Origin: Acanthosepion esculentum
Lineage: Eukaryota; Mollusca; Cephalopoda; Sepiida; Sepiidae
Reading direction: 5' to 3'
Assembly: GCA_964036315.1 (NCBI GenBank)
Contig: OZ038510.1
Coordinates: 80,512,849-80,576,848, forward strand
Length of the DNA stretch: 64,000 nucleotides
Both the position numbers and the translations under genes were made by a program. Below, one piece after another: positions 14,501 through 29,607 of this stretch; positions within the stretch are counted from its first letter, which is position 1, and each line of letters opens with the position of its first letter. The notes under the pieces were generated by a model. That model had not been told where the DNA came from, made no database searches, and saw nothing but the letters and a program-made list of their open reading frames with translations.

Positions 14501-17500
14501 GGTATATTATTTAGCAACGAGCAGAACATTATATATACACTAGCGTTCAGAAGGAAATTCATCGCCATTACCTTCAACTTAAACATTAAATGTACAGGTA
14601 TATTATTTAGCAACGAGCAGAACATTATATATACACTAGCGTTCAGAAGGAAATTCATCGCCATTACCTTCAACTTAAACATTAAATGTACAGGTATATT
14701 ATTTAGCAACGAGCAGAACATTATATATACACTAGCGTTCAGAAGGAAATTCGTCGCCATTACCTTCAACTTAAACATTAAATGTACAGGTATATTATTT
14801 AGCAACGAGCAGAACATTATATATACACTAGCGTTCAGAAGGAAATTCATCGCCATTACCTTCAACTTAAACCTTAAATGTACAGGTATATTATTTAGCA
14901 ACGAGCAGAACATTATACATACACTAGCGTTCAGAAGGAAATTCATCGCCATTACCTTCAACTTAAACATTAAATGTACAGGTATATTATTTAGCAATTA
15001 GCAGAACATTATATATACACTAGCGTTCAGATGGAAATTCATCGCCATTACCTTCAACTTAAACATTAAATGTACAGGTATATTATTTAGCAACGAGCAG
15101 AACATTATATATACACTAGCGTTCAGAAGGAAATTCGTCGCCATTACCTTCAACTTAAACATTAAATGTACAGGTATATTATTTAGCAACGAGCAGAACA
15201 TTATATATACACTAGCGTTCAGAAGGAAATTCGTCGACATTACCTTCAACTTAAACCTTAAATGTACAGGTATATTATTTAGTAACGAGCAGAACATTAT
15301 ATATACACTAGCGTTCAGAAGGAAATTCATCGCCATTACCTTCAACTTAAACCTTAAATGTACAGGTATATTATTTAGCAACGAGCAGAACATTATATAA
15401 ACACTAGCGTTCAGATGGAAATTCGTCGCCATTAAGTTCAACTTAAACCTTAAATGTACAAGTATATTATTTAGCAACGAGCAGAACATTATATATACAC
15501 TAGCGTTCAGAAGGAAATTCATCGCCATTACCTTCAACTTAAACCTTAAATGTACAGGTATATTATTTAGCAACGAGCAGAACATTATATATACACTAGC
15601 GTTCAGATGGAAATTCGTCGCCATTACTTTCAACTTAAACCTTAAATGTACAGGTATATTATTTAGCAACGAGCAGAACATTATATATACACTAGCGTTC
15701 AGAAGGAAATTCATCGCCATTACCTTCAACTTAAACCTTAAATGTACAGGTATATTATTTAGCAACGAGCAGAACATTATATATACACTAGCGTTCAGAA
15801 GGAAATTCATCGCCATTACCTTCAACTTAAACATTAAATGTACAGGTATATTATTTAGCAACGAGCAGAACATTATATATACACTAGCGTTCAGAAGGAA
15901 ATTCATCGCCATTACCTTCAACTTAAACCTTAAATGTACAGGTATATTATTTAGCAACGAGCAGAACATTATATATACACTAGCTTTCAGAAGGAAATTC
16001 ATCGCCATTACCTTCAACTTAAACATTAAATGTACAGGTATATTATTTAGCAACGAGCAGAACATTATATATACACTAGCGTTCAGAAGGAAATTCATCG
16101 CCATTACCTTCAACTTAAACATTAAATGTACAGGTATATTATTTAGCAACGAGCAGAACATTATATATACACTAGCGTTCAGAAGGAAATTCATCGCCAT
16201 TACCTTCAACTTAAACATTAAATGTACAGGTATATTATTTAGCAACGAGCAGAACATTATATATACACTAGCGTTCAGAAGGAAATTCGTCGCCATTACC
16301 TTCAACTTAAACATTAAATGTACAGGTATATTATTTAGCAACGAGCAGAACATTATATATACACTAGCGTTCAGAAGGAAATTCATCGCCATTACCTTCA
16401 ACTTAAACCTTAAATGTACAGGTATATTATTTAGCAACGAGCAGAACATTATACATACACTAGCGTTCAGAAGGAAATTCATCGCCATTACCTTCAACTT
16501 AAACATTAAATGTACAGGTATATTATTTAGCAATTAGCAGAACATTATATATACACTAGCGTTCAGATGGAAATTCATCGCCATTACCTTCAACTTAAAC
16601 ATTAAATGTACAGGTATATTATTTAGCAACGAGCAGAACATTATATATACACTAGCGTTCAGAAGGAAATTCGTCGCCATTACCTTCAACTTAAACATTA
16701 AATGTACAGGTATATTATTTAGCAACGAGCAGAACATTATATATACACTAGCGTTCAGAAGGAAATTCGTCGACATTACCTTCAACTTAAACCTTAAATG
16801 TACAGGTATATTATTTAGTAACGAGCAGAACATTATATATACACTAGCGTTCAGAAGGAAATTCATCGCCATTACCTTCAACTTAAACCTTAAATGTACA
16901 GGTATATTATTTAGCAACGAGCAGAACATTATATAAACACTAGCGTTCAGATGGAAATTCGTCGCCATTAAGTTCAACTTAAACCTTAAATGTACAAGTA
17001 TATTATTTAGCAACGAGCAGAACATTATATATACACTAGCGTTCAGAAGGAAATTCATCGCCATTACCTTCAACTTAAACCTTAAATGTACAGGTATATT
17101 ATTTAGCAACGAGCAGAACATTATATATACACTAGCGTTCAGATGGAAATTCGTCGCCATTACTTTCAACTTAAACCTTAAATGTACAGGTATATTATTT
17201 AGCAACGAGCAGAACATTATATATACACTAGCGTTCAGAAGGAAATTCATCGCCATTACCTTCAACTTAAACATTAAATGTACAGGTATATTATTTAGCA
17301 ACGAGCAGAACATTATATATACACTAGCGTTCAGAAGGAAATTCATCGCCATTACCTTCAACTTAAACATTAAATGTACAGGTATATTATTTAGCAACGA
17401 GCAGAACATTATATATACACTAGCGTTCAGAAGGAAATTCATCGCCATTACCTTCATCTTAAACCTTAAATGTACAGGTATATTATTTAGCAACGAGCAG

Positions 17501-18096
17501 AACATTATATATACACTAGCTTTCAGAAGGAAATTCATCGCCATTACCTTCAACTTAAACATTAAATGTACAGGTATATTATTTAGCAACGAGCAGAACA
17601 TTATATATACATTAGCGTTCAGAAGGAAATTCGTCGCCATTACCTTCAACTTAAACCTTAAATGTACAGGTATATTATTTAGCAACGAGCAGAACATTAT
17701 ATATACACTAGCGTTCAGATGGAAATTCGTCGCCATTACTTTCAACTTAAACCTTAAATGTACAGGTATATTATTTAGCAACGAGCAGAACATTATATAT
17801 ACACTAGCGTTCAGAAGGAAATTCATCGCCATTACCTTCAACTTAAACCTTAAATGTACAGGTATATTATTTAGCAACGAGCAGAACATTATATATACAC
17901 TAGCGTTCAGAAGGAAATTCATCGCCATTACCTTCAACTTAAACATTAAATGTACAGGTATATTATTTAGCAACGAGCAGAACATTATATATACACTAGC
18001 GTTCAGAAGGAAATTCATCGCCATTACCTTCAACTTAAACCTTAAATGTACAGGTATATTATTTAGCAACGAGCAGAACATTATATATACACTAGC
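11576..18096. repeat. Nested 15-, 16- and 22-monomer periodicities with a marker module
   Basis: A marker tetrad runs over consecutive monomers: GTCGAC, then TTTAGTAACG, then TATATAAACAC, then ATTAAGTTC. It is seen with GTCGAC at 14,177, 15,233, 16,769 and 18,881; an earlier GTCGAC monomer at 12,161 is followed by TTTAGTAACG only. Spacings are 2,016, 1,056, 1,536 and 2,112 bp (21, 11, 16 and 22 monomers). A second marker, CAATTAGCAG, lies at about 13,556, 14,996, 16,532 and 18,644, spaced 15, 16 and 22 monomers apart. The zone therefore grew by repeated unequal duplication of overlapping segments. Many monomers here carry A at site 89. There are no indels and no non-satellite sequence. Confidence 0.85.
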
Positions 18097-21000
18097 TTTC
18101 AGAAGGAAATTCATCGCCATTACCTTCAACTTAAACATTAAATGTACAGGTATATTATTTAGCAACGAGCAGAACATTATATATACACTAGCGTTCAGAA
18201 GGAAATTCATCGCCATTACCTTCAACTTAAACATTAAATGTACAGGTATATTATTTAGCAACGAGCAGAACATTATATATACACTAGCGTTCAGAAGGAA
18301 ATTCATCGCCATTACCTTCAACTTAAACATTAAATGTACAGGTATATTATTTAGCAACGAGCAGAACATTATATATACACTAGCGTTCAGAAGGAAATTC
18401 GTCGCCATTACCTTCAACTTAAACATTAAATGTACAGGTATATTATTTAGCAACGAGCAGAACATTATATATACACTAGCGTTCAGAAGGAAATTCATCG
18501 CCATTACCTTCAACTTAAACCTTAAATGTACAGGTATATTATTTAGCAACGAGCAGAACATTATACATACACTAGCGTTCAGAAGGAAATTCATCGCCAT
18601 TACCTTCAACTTAAACATTAAATGTACAGGTATATTATTTAGCAATTAGCAGAACATTATATATACACTAGCGTTCAGATGGAAATTCATCGCCATTACC
18701 TTCAACTTAAACATTAAATGTACAGGTATATTATTTAGCAACGAGCAGAACATTATATATACACTAGCGTTCAGAAGGAAATTCGTCGCCATTACCTTCA
18801 ACTTAAACATTAAATGTACAGGTATATTATTTAGCAACGAGCAGAACATTATATATACACTAGCGTTCAGAAGGAAATTCGTCGACATTACCTTCAACTT
18901 AAACCTTAAATGTACAGGTATATTATTTAGTAACGAGCAGAACATTATATATACACTAGCGTTCAGAAGGAAATTCATCGCCATTACCTTCAACTTAAAC
19001 CTTAAATGTACAGGTATATTATTTAGCAACGAGCAGAACATTATATAAACACTAGCGTTCAGATGGAAATTCGTCGCCATTAAGTTCAACTTAAACCTTA
19101 AATGTACAAGTATATTATTTAGCAACGAGCAGAACATTATATATACACTAGCGTTCAGAAGGAAATTCATCGCCATTACCTTCAACTTAAACCTTAAATG
19201 TACAGGTATATTATTTAGCAACGAGCAGAACATTATATATACACTAGCGTTCAGATGGAAATTCGTCGCCATTACTTTCAACTTAAACCTTAAATGTACA
19301 GGTATATTATTTAGCAACGAGCAGAACATTATATATACACTAGCGTTCAGAAGGAAATTCATCGCCATTACCTTCAACTTAAACATTAAATGTACAGGTA
19401 TATTATTTAGCAACGAGCAGAACATTATATATACACTAGCGTTCAGAAGGAAATTCATCGCCATTACCTTCAACTTAAACATTAAATGTACAGGTATATT
19501 ATTTAGCAACGAGCAGAACATTATATATACACTAGCGTTCAGAAGGAAATTCATCGCCATTACCTTCATCTTAAACCTTAAATGTACAGGTATATTATTT
19601 AGCAACGAGCAGAACATTATATATACACTAGCTTTCAGAAGGAAATTCATCGCCATTACCTTCAACTTAAACATTAAATGTACAGGTATATTATTTAGCA
19701 ACGAGCAGAACATTATATATACATTAGCGTTCAGAAGGAAATTCGTCGCCATTACCTTCAACTTAAACCTTAAATGTACAGGTATATTATTTAGCAACGA
19801 GCAGAACATTATATATACACTAGCGTTCAGAAGGAAATTCATCGCCATTACCTTCAACTTAAACCTTAAATGTACAGGTATATTAATTAGCAACGAGCAG
19901 AATATTATATATACACTAGTGCTCAGAAGGAAATTCATCGCCATTACCTTCAACTTAAACCTTAAATGTACAGGTATATTATTTAGCAACGAGCAGAACA
20001 TTATATATACACTAGCGTTCAGATGGAAATTCATCGCCATTACCTTCAACTTAAACCTTAAATGTACAGGTATATTATTTAGCAACGATCAGAACATTAT
20101 ATATACACTAGCGTTCAGAAGGAAATTCATCGCCATTACCTTCAACTTAAACCTTAAATGTACAGGTATATTATTTAGCAACGAGCAGAACATTATACAT
20201 ACACTAGCGTTCAGAAGGAAATTCATCGCCATTACCTTCAACTTAAACATTAAATGTACAGGTATATTATTTAGCAATTAGCAGAACATTATATATACAC
20301 TAGCGTTCAGATGGAAATTCATCGCCATTACCTTCAACTTAAACCTTAAATGTACAGGTATATTATTTAGCAACGAGCAGGGCATTATATATACACTAGC
20401 GTTCAGAAGGAAATTCGTCGCCATTACCTTCAACTTAAACCTTAAATGTACAGGTATATTATTTAGCAACGAGCAGAACATTATATATACACTAGCGTTC
20501 AGAAGGAAATTCGTCGCCATTACCTTCAACTTAAACCTTAAATGTACAGGTATATTATTTAGCAACGAGCAGAACATTATATATACACTAGCGTTCAGAA
20601 GGAAATTCGTCGCCATTACCTTCAACTTAAACCTTAAATGTACAGGTATATTATTTAGCAACGAGCAGAACATTATATATACACTAGCGTTCAGAAGGAA
20701 ATTCATCGCCATTACCTTCAACTTAAACATTAAATGTACAGGTATATTATTTAGCATCGAGCAGAACATTATATATACACTAGCGTTCAGAAGGAAATTC
20801 ATCGCCATTACCTTCAACATAAACCTTAAATGTACAAGTATATTATTTAGCAACGAGCAGAACATTATATATACACTAGCGTTCAGATGGAAATTCGTCG
20901 CCATTACCTTCAACTTAAACCTTAAATGTACAGGTATATTATTTAGCAACGAGCAGAACATTATATATACACTATAGTTCAGAAGGAAATTCGTCGCCAT

Positions 21001-22510
21001 TACCTTCAACTTAAACCTTAAATGTACAAGTATATTATTTAGCAACGAGCAGAACATTATATATACACTAGCGTTCAGAAGGAAATTCATCGCCATTACC
21101 TTCAACTTAAACCTTAAATGTACAAGTATATTATTTAGCAACAAGCAGAACATTATATATACACTAGCGTTCAGAAGAAATTCGTCGCCATTACCTTCAA
21201 CTTAAACCTTAAATGTACAGGTATATTATTTAGCAACGAGCAGAACATTATATATACACTAGCGTTCAGAAGGAAATTCATCGCCATTACCTTCAACTTA
21301 AACCTTAAATGTAAAGGTATATTATTTAGCAACGAGCATAACATTATATATACACTAGCGTTCAGAAGGAAATTCATCGCCATTACCTTCAACTTAAACC
21401 TTAAATGTACAGGTATATTATTTAGCAACGAGCAGAACGTTATATATACACTAGCGTTCAGAAGGAAATTCGTCGCCATTACCTTCAACTTAAACTTTAA
21501 ATGTACAAGTATATTATTTAGCAACGAGCAGAACTTTATATATACACTAGCGTTCAGAAGGAAATTCATCGCCATTACCTTCAACTTAAACCTTAAATGT
21601 ACAGGTATATTATTTAGCAACGAGCAGAACATTATATATACACTAGCGTTCAGAAGGAAATTAATCGCCATTACCTTCAACTTAAACCATAAATGTACAG
21701 GTATATTATTTAGCAACGAGCAGGGCATTATATATACACTAGCGTTCAGAAGGAAATTCGTCGCCATTACCTTCAACTTAAACCTTAAATGTACAGGTAT
21801 ATTATTTAGCAACGAGCAGAACATTATATATACACTAGCGTTCAGAAGGAAATTCGTCGCCATTACCTTCAACTTAAACCTTAAATGTACAGGTATATTA
21901 TTTAGCAACGAGCAGAACATTATATATACACTAGCGTTCAGAAGGAAATTCGTCGCCATTACCTTCAACTTAAACCTTAAATGTACAGGTATATTATTTA
22001 GCAACGAGCAGAACATTATATATACACTAGCGTCCAGAAGGAAATTCATCGCCATTACCTTCAACTTAAACATTAAATGTACAGGTATATTATTTAGCAT
22101 CGAGCAGAACATTATATATACACTAGCGTTCAGAAGGAAATTCGTCGCCATTACCTTCAACTTAAACCTTAAATGTACAAGTATATTATTTAGCAACGAG
22201 CAGAACATTATATATACACTAGCGTTCAGAAGGAAATTCATCGCCATTACCTTCAACTTAAACCTTAAATGTACAAGTATATTATTTAGCAACGAGCAGA
22301 ACATTATATATACACTAGCGTTCAGAAGAAATTCGTCGCCATTACCTTCAACTTAAACCTTAAATGTACAGGTATATTATTTAGCAACGAGCAGAACATT
22401 ATATATACACTAGCGTTCAGAAGGAAATTCATCGCCATTACCTTCAACTTAAACCTTAAATGTACAGGTATATTATTTAGCAACGAGCAGAACATTATAT
22501 ATACACTAGC
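18097..22510. repeat. 4,414-bp higher-order block, first copy (46 monomers)
   Basis: This equals 22,511 to about 26,893 at an offset of 4,414 bp, which is 46 x 96 minus 2. The two missing bases are the single-base deletions near 21,177 and 22,328. Shared markers include the TTTCAG start (18,097 and 22,511), GTCGAC (18,881 and 23,295), ACTAGTGCTCAG near 19,919 and 24,333, CAATTAGCAG near 20,276 and 24,690, GAGCAGGGC near 20,378 and 24,792, and ACTATAGTTC near 20,972 and 25,386. All conceptual translations of the two copies that I compared are identical. The match ends between 22,480 and 22,510 (ACCAACGAGCAT near 26,893 has no partner). Confidence 0.92.
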
Positions 22511-25500
22511 TTTCAGAAGGAAATTCATCGCCATTACCTTCAACTTAAACATTAAATGTACAGGTATATTATTTAGCAACGAGCAGAACATTATATATAC
22601 ACTAGCGTTCAGAAGGAAATTCATCGCCATTACCTTCAACTTAAACATTAAATGTACAGGTATATTATTTAGCAACGAGCAGAACATTATATATACACTA
22701 GCGTTCAGAAGGAAATTCATCGCCATTACCTTCAACTTAAACATTAAATGTACAGGTATATTATTTAGCAACGAGCAGAACATTATATATACACTAGCGT
22801 TCAGAAGGAAATTCGTCGCCATTACCTTCAACTTAAACATTAAATGTACAGGTATATTATTTAGCAACGAGCAGAACATTATATATACACTAGCGTTCAG
22901 AAGGAAATTCATCGCCATTACCTTCAACTTAAACCTTAAATGTACAGGTATATTATTTAGCAACGAGCAGAACATTATACATACACTAGCGTTCAGAAGG
23001 AAATTCATCGCCATTACCTTCAACTTAAACATTAAATGTACAGGTATATTATTTAGCAATTAGCAGAACATTATATATACACTAGCGTTCAGATGGAAAT
23101 TCATCGCCATTACCTTCAACTTAAACATTAAATGTACAGGTATATTATTTAGCAACGAGCAGAACATTATATATACACTAGCGTTCAGAAGGAAATTCGT
23201 CGCCATTACCTTCAACTTAAACATTAAATGTACAGGTATATTATTTAGCAACGAGCAGAACATTATATATACACTAGCGTTCAGAAGGAAATTCGTCGAC
23301 ATTACCTTCAACTTAAACCTTAAATGTACAGGTATATTATTTAGTAACGAGCAGAACATTATATATACACTAGCGTTCAGAAGGAAATTCATCGCCATTA
23401 CCTTCAACTTAAACCTTAAATGTACAGGTATATTATTTAGCAACGAGCAGAACATTATATAAACACTAGCGTTCAGATGGAAATTCGTCGCCATTAAGTT
23501 CAACTTAAACCTTAAATGTACAAGTATATTATTTAGCAACGAGCAGAACATTATATATACACTAGCGTTCAGAAGGAAATTCATCGCCATTACCTTCAAC
23601 TTAAACCTTAAATGTACAGGTATATTATTTAGCAACGAGCAGAACATTATATATACACTAGCGTTCAGATGGAAATTCGTCGCCATTACTTTCAACTTAA
23701 ACCTTAAATGTACAGGTATATTATTTAGCAACGAGCAGAACATTATATATACACTAGCGTTCAGAAGGAAATTCATCGCCATTACCTTCAACTTAAACAT
23801 TAAATGTACAGGTATATTATTTAGCAACGAGCAGAACATTATATATACACTAGCGTTCAGAAGGAAATTCATCGCCATTACCTTCAACTTAAACATTAAA
23901 TGTACAGGTATATTATTTAGCAACGAGCAGAACATTATATATACACTAGCGTTCAGAAGGAAATTCATCGCCATTACCTTCATCTTAAACCTTAAATGTA
24001 CAGGTATATTATTTAGCAACGAGCAGAACATTATATATACACTAGCTTTCAGAAGGAAATTCATCGCCATTACCTTCAACTTAAACATTAAATGTACAGG
24101 TATATTATTTAGCAACGAGCAGAACATTATATATACATTAGCGTTCAGAAGGAAATTCGTCGCCATTACCTTCAACTTAAACCTTAAATGTACAGGTATA
24201 TTATTTAGCAACGAGCAGAACATTATATATACACTAGCGTTCAGAAGGAAATTCATCGCCATTACCTTCAACTTAAACCTTAAATGTACAGGTATATTAA
24301 TTAGCAACGAGCAGAATATTATATATACACTAGTGCTCAGAAGGAAATTCATCGCCATTACCTTCAACTTAAACCTTAAATGTACAGGTATATTATTTAG
24401 CAACGAGCAGAACATTATATATACACTAGCGTTCAGATGGAAATTCATCGCCATTACCTTCAACTTAAACCTTAAATGTACAGGTATATTATTTAGCAAC
24501 GATCAGAACATTATATATACACTAGCGTTCAGAAGGAAATTCATCGCCATTACCTTCAACTTAAACCTTAAATGTACAGGTATATTATTTAGCAACGAGC
24601 AGAACATTATACATACACTAGCGTTCAGAAGGAAATTCATCGCCATTACCTTCAACTTAAACATTAAATGTACAGGTATATTATTTAGCAATTAGCAGAA
24701 CATTATATATACACTAGCGTTCAGATGGAAATTCATCGCCATTACCTTCAACTTAAACCTTAAATGTACAGGTATATTATTTAGCAACGAGCAGGGCATT
24801 ATATATACACTAGCGTTCAGAAGGAAATTCGTCGCCATTACCTTCAACTTAAACCTTAAATGTACAGGTATATTATTTAGCAACGAGCAGAACATTATAT
24901 ATACACTAGCGTTCAGAAGGAAATTCGTCGCCATTACCTTCAACTTAAACCTTAAATGTACAGGTATATTATTTAGCAACGAGCAGAACATTATATATAC
25001 ACTAGCGTTCAGAAGGAAATTCGTCGCCATTACCTTCAACTTAAACCTTAAATGTACAGGTATATTATTTAGCAACGAGCAGAACATTATATATACACTA
25101 GCGTTCAGAAGGAAATTCATCGCCATTACCTTCAACTTAAACATTAAATGTACAGGTATATTATTTAGCATCGAGCAGAACATTATATATACACTAGCGT
25201 TCAGAAGGAAATTCATCGCCATTACCTTCAACATAAACCTTAAATGTACAAGTATATTATTTAGCAACGAGCAGAACATTATATATACACTAGCGTTCAG
25301 ATGGAAATTCGTCGCCATTACCTTCAACTTAAACCTTAAATGTACAGGTATATTATTTAGCAACGAGCAGAACATTATATATACACTATAGTTCAGAAGG
25401 AAATTCGTCGCCATTACCTTCAACTTAAACCTTAAATGTACAAGTATATTATTTAGCAACGAGCAGAACATTATATATACACTAGCGTTCAGAAGGAAAT

Positions 25501-28500
25501 TCATCGCCATTACCTTCAACTTAAACCTTAAATGTACAAGTATATTATTTAGCAACAAGCAGAACATTATATATACACTAGCGTTCAGAAGAAATTCGTC
25601 GCCATTACCTTCAACTTAAACCTTAAATGTACAGGTATATTATTTAGCAACGAGCAGAACATTATATATACACTAGCGTTCAGAAGGAAATTCATCGCCA
25701 TTACCTTCAACTTAAACCTTAAATGTAAAGGTATATTATTTAGCAACGAGCATAACATTATATATACACTAGCGTTCAGAAGGAAATTCATCGCCATTAC
25801 CTTCAACTTAAACCTTAAATGTACAGGTATATTATTTAGCAACGAGCAGAACGTTATATATACACTAGCGTTCAGAAGGAAATTCGTCGCCATTACCTTC
25901 AACTTAAACTTTAAATGTACAAGTATATTATTTAGCAACGAGCAGAACTTTATATATACACTAGCGTTCAGAAGGAAATTCATCGCCATTACCTTCAACT
26001 TAAACCTTAAATGTACAGGTATATTATTTAGCAACGAGCAGAACATTATATATACACTAGCGTTCAGAAGGAAATTAATCGCCATTACCTTCAACTTAAA
26101 CCATAAATGTACAGGTATATTATTTAGCAACGAGCAGGGCATTATATATACACTAGCGTTCAGAAGGAAATTCGTCGCCATTACCTTCAACTTAAACCTT
26201 AAATGTACAGGTATATTATTTAGCAACGAGCAGAACATTATATATACACTAGCGTTCAGAAGGAAATTCGTCGCCATTACCTTCAACTTAAACCTTAAAT
26301 GTACAGGTATATTATTTAGCAACGAGCAGAACATTATATATACACTAGCGTTCAGAAGGAAATTCGTCGCCATTACCTTCAACTTAAACCTTAAATGTAC
26401 AGGTATATTATTTAGCAACGAGCAGAACATTATATATACACTAGCGTCCAGAAGGAAATTCATCGCCATTACCTTCAACTTAAACATTAAATGTACAGGT
26501 ATATTATTTAGCATCGAGCAGAACATTATATATACACTAGCGTTCAGAAGGAAATTCGTCGCCATTACCTTCAACTTAAACCTTAAATGTACAAGTATAT
26601 TATTTAGCAACGAGCAGAACATTATATATACACTAGCGTTCAGAAGGAAATTCATCGCCATTACCTTCAACTTAAACCTTAAATGTACAAGTATATTATT
26701 TAGCAACGAGCAGAACATTATATATACACTAGCGTTCAGAAGAAATTCGTCGCCATTACCTTCAACTTAAACCTTAAATGTACAGGTATATTATTTAGCA
26801 ACGAGCAGAACATTATATATACACTAGCGTTCAGAAGGAAATTCATCGCCATTACCTTCAACTTAAACCTTAAATGTACAGGTATATTATTTACCAACGA
26901 GCATAACATTATATATATTCTAGCGTTCAGAAGGAAATTCATCGCCATTACCTTCAACTTAAACCTTAAATGTACAGGTATATTATTTAGCAACGAGCAG
27001 AACATTATATATACACTAGCGTTCAGAAGGAAATTCATCGCCATTAGCTTCAACTTAAACCTGAAATGTACAGGTATATTATATAGCAACGAGCAGAACA
27101 TTACATATACACTAGCGTTCAGATGGAAATTCATCGCCATTACCTTCAACTTAAACCTTAAATGTACAGGTATATTATTTAGCAACGAGCAGAACATTAT
27201 ATATACACTAGCGTTCAGAAGAAATTCGTCGCCATTACATTCAACTTAAACCTTAAATGTACAGGTATATTATTTAGCAACGAGCAGAACATTATATATA
27301 CACTAGCGTTCAGAAGGAAATTCGTCGCCATTACCTTCAACTTAAACCTTAAATGTACAGGTATATTATTTAGCAACGAGCAGAACATTATATATACACT
27401 AGCGTTCAGAAGGAAATTCGTCGCCATTACCTTCAACTTAAACCTTAAATGTACAGGTATATTATTTAGCAACGAGCAGAACATTATATATACACTAGCG
27501 TCCAGAAGGAAATTCATCGCCATTACCTTCAACTTAAACATTAAATGTACAGGTATATTATTTAGCATCGAGCAGAACATTATATATACACTAGCGTTCA
27601 GAAGGAAATTCGTCGCCATTACCTTCAACTTAAACCTTAAATGTACAAGTATATTATTTAGCAACGAGCAGAACATTATATATACACTAGCGTTCAGAAG
27701 GAAATTCATCGCCATTACCTTCAACTTAAACCTTAAATGTACAAGTATATTATTTAGCAACGAGCAGAACATTATATATACACTAGCGTTCAGAAGAAAT
27801 TCGTCGCCATTACCTTCAACTTAAACCTTAAATGTACAGGTATATTATTTAGCAACGAGCAGAACATTATATATACACTAGCGTTCAGAAGGAAATTCAT
27901 CGCCATTACCTTCAACTTAAACCTTAAATGTACAGGTATATTATTTACCAACGAGCATAACATTATATATACTCTTGCGTTCAGAAGGAAATTCATCGCC
28001 ATTACCTTCAACTTAAACCTTAAATGTACAGGTATATTATTTAGCAACGAGCAGAACATTATATATACACTAGCGTTCAGAAGGAAATTCATCGCCATTA
28101 GCTTCAACTTAAACCTGAAATGTACAGGTATATTATATAGCAACGAGCAGAACATTACATATACACTAGCGTTCAGATGGAAATTCATCGCCATTACCTT
28201 CAACTTAAACTTTAAATGTACAGGTATATTATTTAGCAACGAGCAGAACATTATATATACACTAGCGTTCAGAAGAAATTCGTCGCCATTACATTCAACT
28301 TAAACCTTAAATGTACAGGTATATTATTTAGCAACGAGCAGAATATTATATATACGCTAGCGTTCAGAAGGAAATTCGTCGCCATAACCTTCAACTTAAA
28401 CCTTAAATGTACAGGTATATTATATAGCAACGAGCAGAACATTATATATACACTAGCGTTCAGATGGAAATTCATCGCCATTACCTACAACTTAAACATT

Positions 28501-29607
28501 AAATGTACAGGTATATTATTTAGCATCGAGCAGAACATTATATATACACTAGCGTTCAGAAGGAAATTCATCGCCATTACCTTCAACTTAAACATTAAAT
28601 GTACAGGTATATTATTTAGCATCGAGCAGAACATTATATATACACTAGCGATCAGAAGGAAATTCGTCGCCATTACCTTCAACTTAAACCTTAAATGTAC
28701 AATTATATTATTTAGCAACGAGCAGAACATTATATATACACTAGCGTTCAGAAGGAAATTCATCGCCATTACCTTCATCTAAAACCTTAAATGTACAAGT
28801 ATATTATTTAGCAACGAGCAGAACATTATATATACACTAGCGTTCAGAAGAAATTCGTCGCCATTACCTTCAACTTAAACCTTAAATGTACAGGTATATT
28901 ATTTAGCAACGAGCAGAACATTATATATACACTAGCGTTCAGAAGGAAATTCATCGCCATTACCTTCAACTTAAACCTTAAATGTACAGGTATATTATTT
29001 AGCAACGAGCAGAACATTATATATACACTAGCGTTCAGAAGGAAATTCATCGCCATTAGCTTCAACTTAAACCTGAAATGTACAGGTATATTATATAGCA
29101 ACGAGCAGAACATTACATATACACTAGCGTTCAGATGGAAATTCATCGCCATTACCTTCAACTTAAACCTTAAATGTACAGGTATATTATTTAGCAACGA
29201 GCAGAACATTATATATACACTAGCGTTCAGAAGAAATTCGTCGCCATTACCTTCAACTTAAACCTTAAATGTACAGGTATATTATTTAGCAACGAGCAGA
29301 ACATTATATATACGCTAGCGTTCAGAAGGAAATTCGTCGCCATAACCTTCAACTTAAACCTTAAATGTACAGGTATATTATATAGCAACGAGCAGAACAT
29401 TATATATACACTAGCGTTCAGACGGAAATTCATCGCCATTACTTACAACTTAAACCTTAAATGTACAGGTATATTATTTAGCAACGAGCAGAACATTATA
29501 TATACACTAGCGTTCAGAAGGAAATTCATCGCCATTACCTTCAACTTAAACCTTAAATGTACAGGTATATTATATAGCAACGAGTAGAACATTATATATA
29601 CACTAGC
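22511..29607. repeat. 7,097-bp higher-order block, first copy (74 monomers)
   Basis: It begins with a copy of the preceding 4.4-kb block and continues with a further 2.7 kb. It is followed directly by a second copy at an offset of 7,097 bp, which is 74 x 96 minus 7. The seven missing bases are accounted for by seven 95-bp monomers. The joint is at 29,607/29,608, just before TTTCAG, the same start motif as at 22,511. Matching markers include GTCGAC (23,295 and 30,392), CAATTAGCAG (about 23,058 and 30,155) and the CAGACGG monomer (29,423 and 36,520). Confidence 0.93.
26734..29245. repeat. Cluster of six 95-bp monomers spaced 479/575/479/575/383 bp
   Basis: Monomers with GAAGAAATTC in place of GAAGGAAATTC, a 1-bp deletion, occur near 26,742, 27,221, 27,796, 28,275, 28,850 and 29,233. 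Their spacing alternates between five and six monomers, then four, each minus one base. This is a short higher-order rhythm nested inside the 7.1-kb block. The same pattern recurs 7,097 bp to the right, ending near 36,330. Several monomers here also carry A at site 15 and ACCAACGAGCAT. The deletion shifts the frame of both long open frames each time it occurs, which argues against coding. Confidence 0.9.
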
